From positions 56,470,266 through 56,534,265 of the forward strand of contig NC_134279.1 in NCBI RefSeq assembly GCF_949628215.1: a DNA stretch of 64,000 bases, in the 5' to 3' direction. This stretch comes from Phalacrocorax aristotelis (lineage: Eukaryota; Chordata; Aves; Suliformes; Phalacrocoracidae). Every line of letters begins with the position of its first letter. Within the stretch, counting starts at the first letter, position 1. Positions 49,701-64,000 of the stretch are shown piece by piece. Below the pieces are notes generated by a model, which was not told where the DNA came from, did not search any database, and was given only the letters and a program-made list of their open reading frames with translations. The position numbers were made by a program, and so were the translations under genes.

Positions 49701-50817
49701 CTTTTTTTGCATGATTTATTGAGCTTTTTGTCTCACATATTTCATCCAAGTGTAACAAATCCCCTCAAGCCAGCATTGGTCTAGAAAAGGCTGAGGATAG
49801 GAAAGCAAGTTATTTCATATCAGGGTTAAAGTCTTTAGATTATTGTTCTGCATTATAATAACTATGAATATGTCTACTTAGATTTTTTTTTTTCCAAATC
49901 AGAGTTCTATTTGACATACACTCTAGATTTCTCAGGCAAAATCCTATCAGGGTAAAAGGGAGTTTTGCAGCCAATTTCAATGAGACCAGGTTTTCACTCA
50001 ATTTCTTTGCTTTTTAAGTCTCTAAGAGATAAATCTCTGTTCTGCTGTGCTATTCTGCTGGATTATCCTTTTCTGTCTCCACGTGGTTATTCTTATAGAT
50101 CAGTGGAACACAGAGGTCCCTTCCTCCAAGGTGACTTCCATGCTATCGAAAGCCATCATTTTCTTCCCTAGAAATATGCTTCCCCAATGACCAGGTAGTC
50201 TGAACCAACTGTTTAGGAAGTATTATTACCCAACAGTATGAAAATGTATTTGATGCCCTGATCTGTTAGGAATACATCTGGTCCACCACATAACCTCTCC
50301 TCAATAGTAGGCTCCTCTGGCCAGAGTCTGTTCTGATCTATGTCCTAAGCCCATTATCACTGAACTAAGAGGTAACACTAAGCATAAGCACAACAAAAGT
50401 AAACTGGGAAGCTTTCAGGAAGACCAAAGGCATTTTGTCTACCTCTTTCCAAATGGGAGAGTTTAAAGGCGTTGATCCTTTGGTCATGACACTGTTAAAA
50501 TGTAGTGTTATGTGCTCCTAGGTAGGATACACTCAATCACAGGTATTATGAATATGAATTTGACACTATCAACAAATTTTCTTTTAATGTAGTAAAAATG
50601 CATGGATGGCAGCCAGCCTCTCTACTTCATCTGAAACCAGCCTCTATGATTAGCTATGTAGTAGAAATCTAATTATATGTTACAGCATAATGTGTAGAGG
50701 ATGAATAAACCAGTTGAGACCATATTCCTTCCACACGTGCAAAGTTTGGCCACACTCACTCCTTGTTTAACATTAATGAAAAAGGTGTGCTTCTTCTCCC
50801 AGAGATAAACATGATCC
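46791..50817. other. Intergenic, no gene seen
   Basis: AT-rich sequence. A poly-T/C run lies near 48579-48598 and another T run near 49881-49892. No recognised gene or repeat. Confidence 0.5.
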
Positions 50818-50875
50818 CATAGGCCAAACTCTCCTCTGATTTATATGCAATGCAGTCTCTCTGGGTTAAATAATT
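50818..50875. repeat. Partial old palindromic repeat copy
   Basis: ATAGGCCAAACTCTCCTCTG ATTTATATGCAATGCAGTCT CTCTGGGTT follows one arm (GGGCCAAATTCTCCTCTGAT TTACACCAGTGCAACTC) of an ancient sauropsid palindromic repeat. The second arm is not clear. Confidence 0.5.
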
Positions 50876-53800
50876 AGAATATGCTCCTTTATCATATGTG
50901 CCTTAGCACAATTCTCTGTTCCTATCGTGCATTTTAGAAATAAGATGTATTTCACTTTGGAAAGGTGAAGTTGCTCTTGTGTATGCCAGCAAAACCTGTC
51001 ACCAGCTTGGCAGATAGGAATTAAACCAAGAAAAAGCATGTAAGTATTCATGTAGGTCACAGTCTGAAAAACCAGTCCACAAAATTATACTGAAGGTTTT
51101 TCATGCTTTGTTCTCCTATTCAGTTACAAAAGGTGCTTGCAGTAATTTGTTGCACAACACTAAAACACATCAGAACTAAAGTTAGGTTTAGGTTAATGTA
51201 GGTAACTGCAGAATTTTAAACAGCCTCTGGACTATGCTGAAGTGTGCTACCCTTGAAGAACTGCACACCTTATCCTTGCGAGAATAGATGGGAGCAGTGA
51301 TGAATTGTCCAATAGATTCTTCCGCGTAAAGTTGCCACAGTTGTTGCTACAGTACCTTTCGTCACCCAAGGGGTACAAACATCCCCCAATAGGACTGAGG
51401 ACCTTACTTGATAATTTTACATTACATAAAGCTCTGCGATGATAGAAGTAGGCCACTTACACCTGTTATGAGGAAGGTAGATCTTATATTTAGCTAAGGT
51501 GGTGGTTTCAACATTTTTTGATTAGCATCCCCTGCAAGGGAGCATGACATACTGTGTAGTAAACTTCAACCTCATAGCATTAATTTTCCTTACCTTAGTC
51601 ACCTTTTTTTGGTGACCCCAAGAGCCGACAGAGCACAGGCTGCCAACTACAAGTCTAAGACACATATGCAACATGCACAAAGAATAAATAAATAAAGTAT
51701 ATAAAAAGTCAGTTTGAAGATTTTAGTGTTTAGTGGGTTTTTGGAATATGATCCTTCAATTCCCAGTTTTCAGCAGATAGAAGAATGAGCAACACCTGTA
51801 ATGTGTCGTGATTTATAATATGAAGTGCACTTCAGAAAACTGAAAACAATGTTAAGACAAGGTTTATTAGTCAAATCCAAAATTAGTTGGCCATGTTCTT
51901 AATTCAGTGTTAATACTGCATTGATACTATATATATAGGTATTTATATTACATATATTACCTGCTTGAAGCACAAAGTACCTTTAGTATGTTCAAATAAT
52001 TGAATTGAAATATCTTTGTATTCCCTAGTACTTCAATTCACTGGATTTTAATTATTAGTTCCTGAAACACGTTGGTTTGATGTTTAATGGGACATACCTC
52101 TCTTTCACCTCTATTTTTTTATTTTAATCTCAGGTTTATGCTTGACATCCTCTATACTTCTCCATATTTGTGGCTTTTGTCATTCTCAGCAGTATCTGTG
52201 CTAAAGGTATTTTGAAACTTATTATGTAGAAAATAGTGGCTCTGTTTTATCTCCGCGTATATACTACCAGCTTCATTTCTTCCACTTGATTCTCTCAAAT
52301 GTATGACTAGGTTAAGGAAATCTCCCATTACTCCTACAGCTCTCTTGACCTTTCCATATGCCTTTTCATTTACTCAGTCATTTCACACTCGAGCTGCTGT
52401 TTCTGGAGAAGGCAGAGTAGAGCATATTCCTGTAACAAGTTTATTCTCTGAGACCAATTCAAATTCAACCCTGAATGACACTGCAGCTTTAGGAATGACC
52501 AGGTCACCGCTCTTCTTCACTCAAGGAATAAGCAGATTGATGCCTGTATGAACACCTGCCGTGGGAAACATGTGGAAGGGAACCCTTTGATTCCCTTATC
52601 CCTTTTCTCATACCATGTGGTGGACCAGCTGGAAGGAAAACCCAAACATCTCCTCTACATACTGAATTTGCTGGCTGATTTAAGATGATTTACAACATTT
52701 TTTACCATTCTCCAGGTTCTCTGCTCCAAAGTAAGAGAGGATGAAGTAATCTCATTCCTAAGGGCTGTTGCTTATAAGCAAGGCGCAGGCTTCCCATTTC
52801 ACAGACTTACTGTTTCACATTTCTGCTGGCTTCATCTAATCTATATCTTTTATTGTTAATAGCCCAGTTAGTTAATGTAATCTTTGAGCCATATTTAAGT
52901 TAGGCTCCTAATACCCTACTTTTCTTCATATGACTAGCTCTCTCATTCTTCTACTTACTTTGTTAGACTTCTTTCCATTTTTATATAGGCATTATAACAG
53001 CCTTTTATTATTGAGCTGTATATTAGTGTCTATAAATTCCCCATTAATCTCTTATATAGCACATTTCCACCACAAAAAATACATTTCCCGGTTAGTATTT
53101 ACTCTATCTTTCTGTTTTCAGCTTCTCTATGTACACATTTGTTAGAGAGGCCACATTCAGGAAAGATTTGGGTTTGCTTGAATAGGTTCAGCTAGCTATA
53201 AGATACTACCTTATTGATCATAAGATGTTCCTCTAACAGTAGAGTACAAAAAACCCCTGAGTTACTGGTGCACTCAGATAATTTCTAGAAGGCCTTCCTC
53301 TCCCATTCGATATATTAAATCACAAAGGGTCATCAAGAATCAAAGGAGCAATTCACAGTAGACAGGGCAGTTGGGTGACTTTTAATCTCTTAAATATATA
53401 TAAAATATAATTGCCTGTTTTGATATAAAAACCTTGAAACAGCGAAGTAGTTATTTACAGGTCAATGACAGTCTTTTAAGTCACATACTTTACTATAAAG
53501 AATATATATATTTATTTATATGTCTGTTAATATGTTTGTTCCTTACAAAACCAAAAAGGTCTGTCAATCACAACATAGAACAATCAACATGACAGCAAGG
53601 AAAAAACCATGGTACGCCTTTTCAACTGAAATATGCTATTTACAGTGTTGTCGCCCTGTGGTTGTCCCCTTATACGTGTGTGTTCGTGTGTCTGGTTTTG
53701 TCTGTTTTCCCTAACAGCTGTGAAAATCCTGACTGTTTTTTAATTGTCTTCTCAGACATGGGAGGCAGCCATTTCTAAATCCTTTTGGGCAGTCCACCAC

Positions 53801-54324
53801 TACAATTTTTACTTTATTATTTTTCCTTTATGGCTTTTATTAATACTCTTTTGATAGTGACAACAATTTGGTTGGCTGCAAATTGTTATTAGTACTTAAT
53901 TAGTACTTAATACTGGCTTTTGCATTCACATGTGTTAATTTACTGTGCTATTCTTTGGAGCCTTGTCACTTTCATAATTTTTCTTTTAAAGCTATCATTA
54001 ATTGATCATTATAATACCTTCCGCAGCTTTCTTTTGTGAATGCAGCCCCCTGCACGTCAAATAAATTCTATCTTTACATTCTGATTTGGTTCGTCAGCGG
54101 AACATCAGGAAGAAAATATCAAGTACACAAAGAAAGAATAAAAAATATATGGAAGTTACAAACAAATATTTCATATTTCACTACGCTATTTTGTCTCTTG
54201 CAGAATGAAATGGGTAGACACTAAGCTCTAAAGCATTATGAATTATTATTTTATGCTCTATATAAATATTGTTTCATACTAATGAAACAGCAGTATAACT
54301 GACACAGAAGCAAAGACTTAGTAT
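50876..54324. other. Intergenic, no gene seen
   Basis: AT-rich sequence, T/C-rich on the + strand between about 52830 and 53140. Short TA-rich stretches lie near 51930-51960 and 53495-53520. No gene or assignable repeat. Confidence 0.5.
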
Positions 54325-54562
54325 AATCTCTGATCCTGCATTGCATGTGAATATTTTTACATTGATCAGTGCTCTCATCATAGCCAATGGGGCTCTTCAT
54401 GGATTGCAAAAGTGTTTATGTGTCCAGTGCCAAAATGGTACTGAAGCACTTACCTCCTGTTTAGGCACTTCACTCATATTAATTTCAGTGAATCAGGGTA
54501 GGTTCTTGTATATCCTATTATAGTTCTGCCCTTAAGTGTTCTGCAGAATCAGAGCCATGCCC
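54325..54562. repeat. Old palindromic (MITE-like) repeat, both ends visible
   Basis: It begins TCTCTGATCCTGCATTGCA and ends CTTAAGTGTTCTGCAGAAT CAGAGCC. The ends are imperfect inverted repeats (TCTGATCCTGCA against TGCAGAATCAGA). The interior includes AGCCAATGGGGCTCTTCATG and AAAGTGTTTATGTGTCCAG, fitting the ancient sauropsid element with arms GATCCTGCAAGCACTTAC and GTAAGTGTTTGCAGGATC. It is more complete than the other copies in this window. Confidence 0.55.
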
Positions 54563-57500
54563 GACATTTCCTCTTCCTTTTTAACTTAGCTAACAGAAAT
54601 GCTGACGTACAATATAGCAAGGCAGAATATTACAAAAAACTTGACATTTCTTGGTTTTGTACATTTAAAGACTCAAGCATAATCTTATACTGAAAAAAAA
54701 TACTGTGCATTATATTTTCTTTGATATTTTCTCCCTTAATGATGAAGGAAAAGATCATTATGATTGTCCATTCTCATATTAGATAACCTACAGCAAACAG
54801 GAAAAATCTATACTGAGCTTAGTGGGGGCATAATTTGTACTACTGTAGGGAGTTCCTGAAATAAACACCGCTGCGTTAATTTCTGTGTGCTAGACTACAG
54901 ATATATACCCACTCAGACACTAAGTGCCTACTTATCAGAACCCCTGAATACCACAAACCCAAGCTGAAGCCAAAGGGAGCTGTGACTATTTAGACCCTAT
55001 CAAAACACAGGAAAATCTAAATCTTATATCGACAGACTTATATACAGTCAGACTTATATACAGTCAGACTGTAACTGCTCCAGCACAAGTGTGTACCGCT
55101 ACACAGATGTGCTAGCAGTACCTGATGTTTCTGGATTTGATTCAACTTAGGTTCATAAAGAAGTGGCGTCCGTAGAATACGGGATTCCCTGTTCCGAATG
55201 CAGCAAAAAGGAGCATACTTGCATAAAATCTGTTGCTATAGCAAGTGACCATATTACATGTTTAACATTCAGGAGCCAGGTGTTAATGAAATATAACCTA
55301 ACTTTACTATAATGAAACAATATGGTACCAAATACATATGTTTGTTCCATCAGGCTGCTGATTCTAGCAGGCTCTGGAAATTGCTGCTTGAGAAGAAGAA
55401 ATGAGCAGCTGAGCGGAACATCAATACGCAGTACTTCTATGGAGATCACTTCACATTGATCAACATTTAAAAGATGTCTTTTAAAAAGATAAATGAATGA
55501 AGAAGGAAAAAATAGTACATTCAAATGCTAAATACAGCCCACACTGAGAAAAGTGAGAAAAATGTCATTGTCGTACACGGGATAAACTTGCGTTAACTGT
55601 TCAGGCTATTAGGCCTAATTAACAGCAAGCTAACAGATTCTTGCTATGGGGGAGTTTATATGCAGAATATGCTAAATGTAGAGCTTGATACACTGAAGTT
55701 AGAATTTAGTTAGATTTAGGTTAGCGTAAATTTACATAGAAGACACATTTCTGCTCTGAAAAGGAACTATGAGCCTAAGTATTGTAGGAATGCTAATTCG
55801 GAGTGCTAATATTAATGATGAAAAAGAAATTGTGCATTCTCCACGGAACAAATCCAATAACATAAAACATCAAATTTTTCTCATGTATGTTTGGATAAAA
55901 TAATATAATTGAAATATTTTAATGAAGCTAGACTGGCTTATAATTATTCCTGGGTTCTTTCTTTTGTTTTTGCTTTGGTATTGTAGCATAGTGTAGGGAA
56001 TACCCCAAAGAGCTGCAGTATGGAAGAACAGGCTTTATTTTAACTTTCATAAATGACTCTGAACCCAAAAAACTCATCAGGTAAAGCTAATGCAGCTGTT
56101 GCTGTGAATAATTCAAACAAATCTCTTCAGCCACAGTATGACAGAGCTGGCTTCACAGTGGTAACCTCTGTAAATACTCTCAGAAAACAGACACATTAGC
56201 TATTAGTGACTGAAACTTCCAGTCCTTGGGAAGCAAAACTTGCTAAATTCTTTCTTGATTAACCTGACTGACAAAACTTCTCACAGAGATTTTTTTTCCT
56301 GAGAATGTATCATCTCTGAAACCTTAATAACTACTTGCTATGTTTCAAATGCAACTTAAATTGGAGCAATGAATTACTATGGACTGCAAAAAAGAAAGTT
56401 CCCACATTCTCAGAATCAAGTGTGCAGGCTAATTTATTCTGATTTCCGTCCCAGCAGTGCAACTAAATAATCTATAATACTAATCTAAATGTATGCAATG
56501 TTGCTAAGGTCCTGAATGTACAAATTCCCACAGCACTAACTTTACACGTACCAGTGCTTCCATTTAAGAATTAATTACATAAATAAAAACATTTCTAAAT
56601 TCTTGTAGGACAGAGTTCCGATCACTTTGGAATAATGCAATGTTACATATAAATACCTTTAAGGTTGAAAAAAGACAAATTTTGAGACTAGATGGAAAAT
56701 GTGGTATGGAGAAGAGCTCATAAGGAACAAATGTAACATCTATATATTGAAATGACCACTGCTAGGTGGATGGAAAGCTGACAAGCTCAGACTCTTTAGA
56801 AAAGCCATTTCTTTGGAAGGATGCTTTGTTGCCAACAGAGATTAATATGTAAAGGAATGAGAAAGATCTAAGAATTCTTAATGGAAAACATTAAAAACTG
56901 GGAAAGTGACAGAAATGACAACCAAAAGGAGGAGAGAATAATGAAAGTGACCAAGACTTTTAGAGCTTACTAAGCCAGAGTACAGCAGTGTTAGAAATAT
57001 GATTCTGCTGGCAGTTTGTCACACTGTTGTCTACAATTTTAATGTCATTTTTTGGGCCGATGACTTTCTGAAAGACAACATAATCGTCTTAAATGCTTAT
57101 TAGGTGATTTCTGTAATTATTGCAGACCCGCTCATAGTAATCATCTGGAACAACTTCTGCATGACAAACTACTCCTCCTGCCTGATCCTGCAGTTCAGGA
57201 CAAAGGAACAATTCCTTCTGACTTCACTGGGAGGCTGCCGGAAGATTCTTCTTACTAAAAAAGTTCACCTAATTTATTCACTTGCCCGGATTACAGAATT
57301 TTCATCATTCTCTCTCCAAGAACCTCCAATTAAGTGTCCAATTTCATTGTTTGCTCTTTTCCTGCACATTATCCTCTATTTCATTGTTCATTTTCAGTAG
57401 AGTATTTTACAATTTAATTTGAAAAGTGGTTATGTATCCTTCATTTCATGTTATCCAATAACATTAAAAAAATAAGACTTTAATGGCAGGAATCACCTTG

Positions 57501-59601
57501 GATTGTATTAGTGAACACTTCTTTTTTTTTTAAGTAATGCTGAAGGATGTCTTTAAACCAAGTCTCTTGTCGAAGGAAACTCTCACTTCCACCTCTTTCC
57601 TTCTCAGAAACCCTAAATGTTTTATTTAACAGTTTTTACAAAGTACAATTTCTCAGGAGATCACTGAAACATTTTTAAAATGTAAAAAAGTTACTTTTTG
57701 TCAGGTATATCAGTTCCAAACCTGACTAAGCAATAAGTCAAGTAAAAGTATTAATTCTTGATATCCTCATTTCCATTTCAGAACTGGACACTCTGAGCAG
57801 CAGTAAATGCTTACTTTTATCTACATGAATTTTTCATAAGGATGACCTGGTTGATCTACATGATGTGGTCTGGATGATCTTCCTGACCCTCCTTTCTGCC
57901 ATTTCCCCCTCTCTCAGCATGATCTTCTCAGGTAAATCGAGATTTATCATGTAGCCTGGTCAGAGCAGCACATTGAATGACTCCAGGCCAGGAAGGGCTA
58001 CAGTGAAAAGAAGTTTTTTTGCTGAGGAACATGCCCTGCCTGTGCCCCCCGAGGCTGCTTTCCAAGGGGGTGGTGGTGTTGCCTGCTGCTTCCACCAGTG
58101 TCCCTACGTAAGGGAATCTCCAAAAGAAATCGTCCCTCACATGAAGTCTTCAGTGCTATCTCAAAACACTCCCACAGGCAGGGAAACAGATCATGGCAGA
58201 TTTTCACCTGCATTGTTTTTCTCTGCTTTAGGCATCAGAAACCCTCATGTACCTGCATTTAAAGGAGATTTACTTATGTACTTGCAGATTTATTTGTTTC
58301 CATTTTTCTGGCCTTAGACTTCACTCAAATGGCACTGCAGGACACTGTTGTGCTACATATAATGTAAGCGTGTAAGAAGATGCTTCTTACCCCACAGAGC
58401 ACAAATATGTACTCTGCCTGTTCTCATGAAAAACTACCTTTGGAGTTTATATGAGCTTTTTTCATCAACTCAAACAAAGACATTGTTGGGCCTAGCATAT
58501 ACTTAGTCACAGAGGAAACCATGAGCTGACCAACTAATAGGCAGCATGCAGGACCTTCATACAGAAGCGACTGCAAGCATTTGGTATAAAGATTTAAGTG
58601 CTTCAGGCAGTGGCTGTTGAGCCTAGAAAGAATGACGCCCTGATTCTCCCTTCTTTCCCTGATAATCCTGAGAAGAAATGTCTTCTTTCCCTGCGTAATA
58701 TGTTAACATTTATTTTATGCATGACTTCTATGCAACCTGCCAAACTTGGGCAATCCTATATGGTAAATGATCTCACTCCAACATTTGTCAAGCTACACAA
58801 TCTTAGATTGCATACCCTTACAAACACCAGTCACTAGAGACAAGGTTTAAGATACAGTTCTGCTGCAGCCGTGGGCTTCTGGAGATGAGAAGGAAATGCA
58901 GTTGTCCCCTTGCTAATGGCACTGCACTGGCTATGGCAGTAGCTCAGCGCTGCTCATCGGTGCGATGCTGCAGTGTCGCAGCCATGCAGTGCTCTGGCAC
59001 GAGTTGTCTTAGACATGGGCCAACTATTATTCCGTATTACACAGAAGAGGGTGGATGTGAAATCTGACCTCTTAGAAATCAGCATACATATTTCAAGTGA
59101 ATCCTCAGGAGAAATAATATCCCCTGCAGGCAAGAACAAGACAATGAATGCAGTATCCTCTCGTGCCTTAAGGATTTGAGCCTAAAGAAACGTATGACAA
59201 AATGGTCAATAAACGACAATGCCCTGTTTTCTTGGTGCCCATCAGTTTGAATGATTTTTCTGACCTTTAAGAGCATTTCAGACAAAATAACCAAGGTAAG
59301 AAAGAGAAATTTACTTAGTTTCTTACTCATCCCCATTTTCAAGAAGGGTCACTGCAGAAATCTTTCCTGCATATTTGTTTTCTGTTACAAGCCCTTTCAC
59401 TCCCACATAATTCTTAGGTTTGAAACCCAACATACATAGTTTTCTAGGAGTCTTTGCTCAGTCTTTCCAATACTTCCCACCCAATGGGTGGATGTACCTC
59501 CCCTAACATTAGCCATGTAAAATCTAGGTGTTCTCTCTAAACATAGATTTAGGGATTCTTTATTGCAAATGGAGGGAGGAATGTAGCACCATAGAGTTAT
59601 T
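54563..59601. other. Intergenic, no gene seen
   Basis: A 16-bp unit (AGACTTATATACAGTC) is duplicated in tandem at about 55035-55066. A GC-richer patch at about 57960-58130 is open for 114 codons on the + strand without recognisable content. No exon could be supported. Confidence 0.45.
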
Positions 59602-59640
59602 CATCCCACCTAGAAAGAGGTATCTAAGATAGGTGGGATG
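59602..59640. repeat. 11-bp perfect inverted repeat
   Basis: CATCCCACCTA (59602-59612) and TAGGTGGGATG (59630-59640) are exact reverse complements around a 17-base loop. The layout is that of the centre of another old palindromic repeat of the sauropsid type, but it could also fold as a hairpin in RNA. Confidence 0.7.
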
Positions 59641-60719
59641 GAGTGCTGTAGGGATCTCTATGTTACTGCTTTGAAAGTGAAAAGTCTACATGAGCAGTTT
59701 AAAGAACGTGATTAAGGTTTAGGTGACTGGTCGTCTTGATCACCGCACACCAGTGAGGAGGTCACAGACGGCAACTGTATCTGCCTGCAGACTGATGACT
59801 TCTGCCCCCAGGCCTGAAGTGACCCTTGTTTAAATGAAGAACAAGTTGGGCTCCTGCCTCTATGTGGCACAATTAAGGGCTGAAACCTTAACATTTAAAG
59901 GATTATAAAAAATAAAGCTGAAGTGTTCCCATGCATGAACCACCCAGCATCACAGAGCCACACTTAGATCTAGCACTGGTAGTCAGAGGAACGCAGTCAG
60001 GTTTAGGCCTCAGTTTTTACTGGCAAGAGCAATTGCACATCTCTCATCCAACACATGGGCACAGGTCTGTGCTCTAATACATTCCAGCAGCACAGCCTGA
60101 AAGTACATGCATCAGAAATCTGGATGCAGGTGAGTTGTGGCTCCGGCTGAAAGCAAATAAAGAAAAATTTTAAAAATCTGCTGCTTAAATAGAGTACAAA
60201 TTTAGTTGCTTCACAGCCAAGAATCCAGGCGCTAACGTGTTCCAAATCAAAATCTGTGTCTGGCATCTGGATGGTAATGGCAGCTGACTTTCTTTTCTGC
60301 TCTGAATCACCCCAATTCCATTGTCAAGCTAGAGAGCACATTAAACTTCTCTGAAAATCAAGATCTCAGTGCGCTGTGCCCCAGTGAAGCAGGAGGACAT
60401 CTAATACAGCATTTGTGTCCCACCAGGGCCTGTTAGATTTGTACCATCAGCAGAGCTGAACACTGGTTTCTTCTGTGCCCTCAATTAAATTTTCCCCTTC
60501 CCTCATAGTAAAGGCATGCTGATATAGGGAAGATGGTAAAAAATGCTATCACATGCATCCTGCTGGATGCTACTTTTGGAAGGACGACCATCACTCCAGC
60601 CCTCTGCAAGTGCCGACCGGAGCAACAGTAAAAGGGAGGCAGAGGGATTTGGGGGAGGCTGGGAGGTTTTTAAGGGGGGGAGGGGGGGAAATAAAAAATC
60701 CAAAGCGAACCAAAAAAGC
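59641..60719. other. Flank upstream of the KCTD8 CpG island
   Basis: Transition from AT-rich sequence to the island. No TATA box or other gene is seen. A G-run stretch (GGGGGGGAGGGGGGG) sits at about 60674-60688. Confidence 0.5.
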
Positions 60720-60874
60720 CACCCAGCCGAGGGGAGGAGCCCGGGTAGGGGCTTGGCTCTTCCCGGGGCCGAGCCTGGCAGCGCGGCAGCGCTTTGCCAA
60801 GTGGCAGCCGGCTCTGGCGGCCGCTCGGCCCTGAGGCCAGCGCGGCCGCGGGCCCCCGAGCACCGCGCCGAGGC

Positions 60875-60898
60875 GGGGCAGGGGCAGGGGCAGGGGCA
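60875..60898 (+). repeat. (GGGGCA)4 hexanucleotide repeat
   Basis: Four exact GGGGCA units provide four runs of four G with two-base loops, a textbook potential G-quadruplex. It lies about 305 bases upstream of the KCTD8 start codon, probably in the promoter or 5' UTR. Confidence 0.9.
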
Positions 60899-60983
60899 GC
60901 AGCCGGGCCCGGCAGCCCAGAGCCCAGCCCAGGCCGGCCCGTCCCGCCGCCGGGGCAGCAAGGGGGCGCGGCGGGGCAGGTGA

Positions 60984-64000
<3,017 letters not shown>

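Noticed and set aside
55153-55524. 123-codon minus-strand frame
   Set aside because: Ordinary AT-rich sequence, no family match, no splice signals at its edges.

Overview
This is a window of vertebrate nuclear DNA, almost certainly from a bird. Evidence: split genes with GT-AG introns, many CR1 LINE fragments in both orientations (one still open through the reverse-transcriptase FADD box), and a solo endogenous-retrovirus LTR of the type whose ends read TGTCATGG...CCACGACA, which I know from bird genomes. Old palindromic repeats of the sort common in bird, crocodile and turtle DNA are also scattered through it. The background is AT-rich, with one strong CpG island at the right end.

Two protein-coding genes are supported, both on the + strand. 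YIPF7 (five coding exons, 7189-19002, complete, 257 codons plus stop) encodes a multi-pass Yip1-domain protein of the early secretory pathway. KCTD8 enters at the right edge: its first coding exon (61203-62046) encodes the BTB/T1 and H1 domains of a GABA-B receptor auxiliary subunit. It ends in a good splice donor and the rest of the gene lies beyond the window. The pair YIPF7 then KCTD8 on one strand matches the order I recall in human (4p13, where both are on the minus strand). That is the main argument for YIPF7 over its close paralogue YIPF5.

Layout: 1-7113 is gene-free, with an old CR1 (about 1510-2096) and a younger, internally deleted CR1 (about 5815-6035). 7114-19300 is YIPF7 with its introns and two poly(A) signals. 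19300-60700 is a 41-kb intergenic desert with CR1 pieces (25966-26135, 26400-26515, 33422-33808, 35216-35677), the solo LTR (30620-31247), several old palindromic repeats, simple-sequence tracts, and a few GC-richer islands I cannot identify. About 60720-62600 is the KCTD8 CpG island promoter, with potential G-quadruplex repeats, followed by the start of KCTD8 intron 1.

The two genes do not form a pathway together; they are neighbours by conserved synteny. I found no sign of an undescribed multi-gene system. The items most worth checking are the uncharacterised GC-richer block at 38.9-39.4 kb, the tandem octamer site at 41.12 kb, the exon-like block at 46.6 kb, the G-rich KCTD8 leader, the apparently short linker in KCTD8, and the solo LTR as a possible regulatory element.
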